Of a stretch of 64,000 nt of DNA, positions 60,934 through 64,000 are shown in pieces (position 1 is the first letter of the stretch; each line of letters starts with the position of its first letter). The notes under the pieces are model-generated. The model searched no databases and had not been told where the DNA came from. It saw only the letters and a list, made by a program, of their open reading frames with translations. The stretch spans positions 94,991-158,990 of the forward strand of contig NZ_BJWH01000008.1 in assembly GCF_007990265.1 (NCBI RefSeq). Direction: 5' to 3'. The DNA comes from Cellulomonas terrae. GTDB lineage: Bacteria; Actinomycetota; Actinomycetes; Actinomycetales; Cellulomonadaceae. Both the position numbers and the translations under genes were made by a program.

Positions 60934-63900
60934 ATGTCGGTGTACCTCTCTGACGTCCGGCGGTTCGTCGCCGCGGCGACGGCCGTGCTCGTGGCCGCTG
61001 CCCTCCTCCTCGTCGTTCCCGGCGCACCGCCCGCGCACGCGGACACCGCGCCCGCCCCCGGGACGCCCCCCACGGTCAGCGCCGACGGCCTGCCCACCGT
61101 CCAGATCAACGGCGTCGTCTGGCAGCAGGCGCTCGTCGGCGACACCGTGTACGCGGGCGGCGAGTTCAGCAACGCGCGCCCGGCCGGCGCCGCGGCCGGG
61201 GTGAACACGGTCCCGCGCTCGAACCTGCTCTCGTTCGACGTGCGCACCGGCGTGCTCAACCCCTCGTGGGCTCCCAACCCGAACGCGCAGGTGCGCGCCG
61301 TCGTGAAGTCGCCCGACGGCAGGCGCGTCTACGTCGGCGGGAACTTCACCAGCATCTCCGGGGTCTCGCGGTACCGCATCGCGGCGTTCGACACCGCCAC
61401 CGGGGCGCTCGTCACCACGTTCAACGCCGGCACCAACTCCCAGGTCCGCGCGATCGCGGCGACCAACACCACGGTCTACGTCGGCGGCATCTTCACGCAG
61501 GCCGGCAGCTCGTCGCGCACCCGCCTGGCCGCGTTCAACGCCGCGAACGGCGCGCTCCTGCCGTGGAACCCGACGGTCGACGACGGCTCGGTCAGCGCCC
61601 TGACCGTGTCCCCGGACGGGTCGACCGTGATCATCGGCGGCAACTTCCTGTCGTTCAACGGCGACCCGGCCGCACCCGACGGGCTCGCGCGGGTCGACGC
61701 CGTCACCGGCGCCGTCCTCCCGTTCCCCGCGACGTCGCGCATCCGCAACGGCGGCTCGGCCGGCTCGATCCTCGGGCTGGCGGGCGACGCCGAGAACATG
61801 TACGGCGTCGGCTACACGTTCGGCCGCAGCGGCGGGACGCTCGAGGGCGTCTTCGCCGCGGACTGGGACACCGGCGAGCTCACCTGGGTCGCGGACTGCC
61901 ACGGTGACACCTACGCGGTGTGGCCGCAGGGCGACGTCGTGTACGCGGCGAGCCACCACCACTACTGCGGCAACATCCGGTCCGCCCCGCAGCTCGACGA
62001 GTGGGAGTTCTACCGGGCCGGTGCGTTCACGAAGGCCGCGACGCAGCTCGCGGGCCGCGAGCACCTCGGGTACACCAACTTCGAGGGGCTGCCCGCCCCG
62101 ACGAAGCTCAACTGGTACCCCGACCTGGACACCGGCACGTTCACCGGCCAGAACCAGGGGCCGTGGGCCGTCACGGGTGACGACCGCTACATCGTCATGG
62201 GCGGCGAGTTCCTCAACGTCAACTTCCGGCGGCAGCAGGGCCTCGTCCGGTTCGCGGTGCGCGACCTGGCGCCCAACGACCAGGGCCCGCGGTTCAGCGC
62301 CACCGACTTCACCCCGACCCTGCGCCCGATCGGCACGGGCGCGGTGCGGGTCTCCTGGCCCGCGAACGCGGACTTCGACAACGAGCAGCTCACCTACCGG
62401 GTGATCCGCAACGGCGCCGTCGTCTGGACGGGTGACAAGCCGTCGCAGATCTGGGACCGGCCGACGCAGGGCTGGACCGACACGGGCCTGACGCCCGGCG
62501 CGTCGTACAACTACCAGGTGCGGGTGTCCGACCCGTTCGGCAACACCGTGACCAGCCCGACCGTGGCGGTCACGGCCGACGGCACGGGACCGGTCAGCCC
62601 CTACGCGCAGACCGTGATGGCCGACGGTGCCGCCCACTACTGGCGCCTCGGCGACGGGGGCACGACGGGTGCGATCGACACCGCGGGGATCGACGACGCC
62701 ATCACCGGCACGGCGCTGACGCGCGGTGCGGGCGGCGCGATCGCCGGGGACACCACGACCGCCTTCCAGTTCGCGGGCACCAGCAACAGCCGTGTGATCG
62801 CGAACACCCGCGAGCAGAACCGGAACACCGTGTCCGTCGAGGCGTGGGTCCGGACGACGTCCAACCAGGGCGGGTGGATCGTCGGGTTCGGCAACAGCGC
62901 GAGCCTGACCGGCACCAGCAGCAACCGTGACCGGCAGCTGTACATGGAGAGCGGCGGACGCGTGCAGTTCGGGGCCAGCCCCGGGCAGAACCGCACCGTG
63001 CGGTCGCCCTCGTCGTACAACGACGGCCAGTGGCACCACCTCGTCGGCACCCTGGGCGCCTCGGGCATGAAGCTGTACGTCGACGGTGTGCTCGTCGGCT
63101 CCCGCACGGACACCACCACGGGCCGCAACATGTCGGGCTTCTGGCGGATCGGTGGCGACAGCCTGAACGGGTGGCCCAACCAGCCGTCGTCCAGCAACCT
63201 GTCCGGCACCATCGACGAGGTCGCCGTCTACCCGAGCGAGCTCACGGCCGGCACGGTCGCCGCGCACAACACGCTCGGGCGCACCGGCGAAGCCCCGAAC
63301 CAGCCGCCGGTGGCGGCGTTCAGCAGCCCGACGAACGGGCTCGCCGTGGACGTCGACGGCTCGACCTCGGCGGACCCGGACGGCACCATCGCGTCCTACG
63401 CGTGGACCTACGGCGACGGCGGGACGGCGACCGGGGCGAACCCGGCCGCGCACACGTACTCGACGGCGGGCACCTACACGGTCACCCTGACGGTCACGGA
63501 CGACGACGGCGCCACCGGCGTGCTCACCCGCGACGTGACGGTCGCGCCGCCCGCCCCGAACCAGCCGCCGGTCGCCGCGTTCACGGCGACCCCGGCAGGG
63601 TTGTCGGTGTCGGTGAACGGCTCCGGCTCGAGCGACCCGGACGGCACGGTCGCGTCGTACGCGTGGACCTTCGGGGACGGCGGCACCGCGACGGGTCCGA
63701 CCCCGCCGGCGCACGCCTACGCGGCCGAGGGCACGTACACGGTGACGTTGACCGTGACGGACGACGACGGAGACTCGACGGCCCTCGCCCAGGACGTCAC
63801 CGTCACGGCTCCGCCGGCGAACGCACCGTTCGCGGCGGACACGTTCAACCGGACGACGACCGGTGGGTGGGGCTCGGCCGAGACCGGTGGCGCGTGGACG

Positions 63901-64000
63901 GTGGCCGGGGGAGCGGCGAACTTCTCCGTGGCGCCGAGGATCGGCACGATGCGCGTGACCGGTGCCGGGTTCCGGCTGTCGTCGTTCCTGCCGGTGGCGG
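60934..64000 (+). CDS. Large mosaic secreted protein: propeller, Fn3, LamG, two PKD, jelly-roll; 3'-truncated by window
   Basis: Open from ATG 60934 to the window end, with 1022 residues visible. There is a signal peptide (about 1-36, PAHA cleavage region). A beta-propeller of repeated VYVGGNFTSISG-type blades spans about 45-470, an Fn3-like domain about 470-555, and a LamG/concanavalin domain about 555-785 (WHHLVGTLGASGMKLYVDGV). Two PKD domains follow (about 789-872 and 875-958; SYAWTYGDGG and SYAWTFGDGG). The last part is a module like that in the 51344-52957 protein (TTGGWGSAETGGAWT). Such mosaics bind glycans on the cell surface or matrix. No catalytic motif is seen in the visible part. 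Confidence 0.88.
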   Translation, partial: MSVYLSDVRRFVAAATAVLVAAALLLVVPGAPPAHADTAPAPGTPPTVSADGLPTVQINGVVWQQALVGDTVYAGGEFSNARPAGAAAGVNTVPRSNLLSFDVRTGVLNPSWAPNPNAQVRAVVKSPDGRRVYVGGNFTSISGVSRYRIAAFDTATGALVTTFNAGTNSQVRAIAATNTTVYVGGIFTQAGSSSRTRLAAFNAANGALLPWNPTVDDGSVSALTVSPDGSTVIIGGNFLSFNGDPAAPDGLARVDAVTGAVLPFPATSRIRNGGSAGSILGLAGDAENMYGVGYTFGRSGGTLEGVFAADWDTGELTWVADCHGDTYAVWPQGDVVYAASHHHYCGNIRSAPQLDEWEFYRAGAFTKAATQLAGREHLGYTNFEGLPAPTKLNWYPDLDTGTFTGQNQGPWAVTGDDRYIVMGGEFLNVNFRRQQGLVRFAVRDLAPNDQGPRFSATDFTPTLRPIGTGAVRVSWPANADFDNEQLTYRVIRNGAVVWTGDKPSQIWDRPTQGWTDTGLTPGASYNYQVRVSDPFGNTVTSPTVAVTADGTGPVSPYAQTVMADGAAHYWRLGDGGTTGAIDTAGIDDAITGTALTRGAGGAIAGDTTTAFQFAGTSNSRVIANTREQNRNTVSVEAWVRTTSNQGGWIVGFGNSASLTGTSSNRDRQLYMESGGRVQFGASPGQNRTVRSPSSYNDGQWHHLVGTLGASGMKLYVDGVLVGSRTDTTTGRNMSGFWRIGGDSLNGWPNQPSSSNLSGTIDEVAVYPSELTAGTVAAHNTLGRTGEAPNQPPVAAFSSPTNGLAVDVDGSTSADPDGTIASYAWTYGDGGTATGANPAAHTYSTAGTYTVTLTVTDDDGATGVLTRDVTVAPPAPNQPPVAAFTATPAGLSVSVNGSGSSDPDGTVASYAWTFGDGGTATGPTPPAHAYAAEGTYTVTLTVTDDDGDSTALAQDVTVTAPPANAPFAADTFNRTTTGGWGSAETGGAWTVAGGAANFSVAPRIGTMRVTGAGFRLSSFLPVA

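Overview
The window reads as chromosomal DNA of a very high-GC actinobacterium, most like Cellulomonas or a close relative. Evidence for this: coding is dense, GTG starts are common, and TANNNT -10 boxes often lie 6-9 nt before start codons (leaderless transcription). Two blocks follow actinobacterial core synteny: cyclo-ligase-galU-glp-rimJ-glpR, and metG-tatD-rpf-rsmA-ispE followed later by glmU-prs-rplY-pth. Nothing suggests a prophage, IS element, plasmid or CRISPR array.

Layout. 1-2748: a cut-off MDR oxidoreductase, an XRE regulator with a TPR-like C-terminus, and two tandem 40-residue exported peptide genes too short for ordinary gene calling. Both peptides carry Pro-Cys-Cys-Lys at residues 34-37. 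This is the layout of an RRNPP-type peptide-signalling cassette and is the best candidate for an undescribed system. 3197-8846: a 1527-aa UPF1-like helicase/nuclease whose catalytic motifs all look lost, a small disordered protein and a hydrolase. 8979-18397: mscL, a CpaB/SAF protein, an FmdB zinc ribbon, a penicillin acylase, folate cyclo-ligase, galU, the gephyrin-like Glp-RimJ-GlpR division cluster and tRNA-Ala. 18463-28792: an ArsR/SRPBCC pair, GlsB, an SBF transporter, GH20 hexosaminidase, protein mannosyltransferase, rsmI, cytochrome bd and a PQQ-type sugar dehydrogenase. 28824-36394: metG, tatD, two tandem resuscitation-factor-like wall hydrolases, rsmA and ispE. 36442-43837: a second ArsR/SRPBCC pair, a lipoprotein, an LCP ligase, an ABC-F protein, an MFS/MarR pair, a TetR regulator, tRNA-Gln and a small membrane protein. 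43902-48740: glmU, prs, a SIMPL protein, rplY and pth.

48791-64000 is an accessory cell-surface region. It holds two paralogous secreted beta-helix proteins with different N-terminal modules, three glycosyltransferases around a WbaP-like phosphoglycosyltransferase, a fourth glycosyltransferase translationally coupled to a CDP-alcohol phosphotransferase and a membrane-anchored protein, and the start of a large mosaic secreted protein (propeller, Fn3, LamG, PKD, jelly-roll) cut by the window end. Together these probably build and decorate an exopolysaccharide or surface layer.

Limits: all homology calls come from reading motifs, with no database search. Start sites were chosen from Shine-Dalgarno sequences, -10 boxes or gene overlaps.
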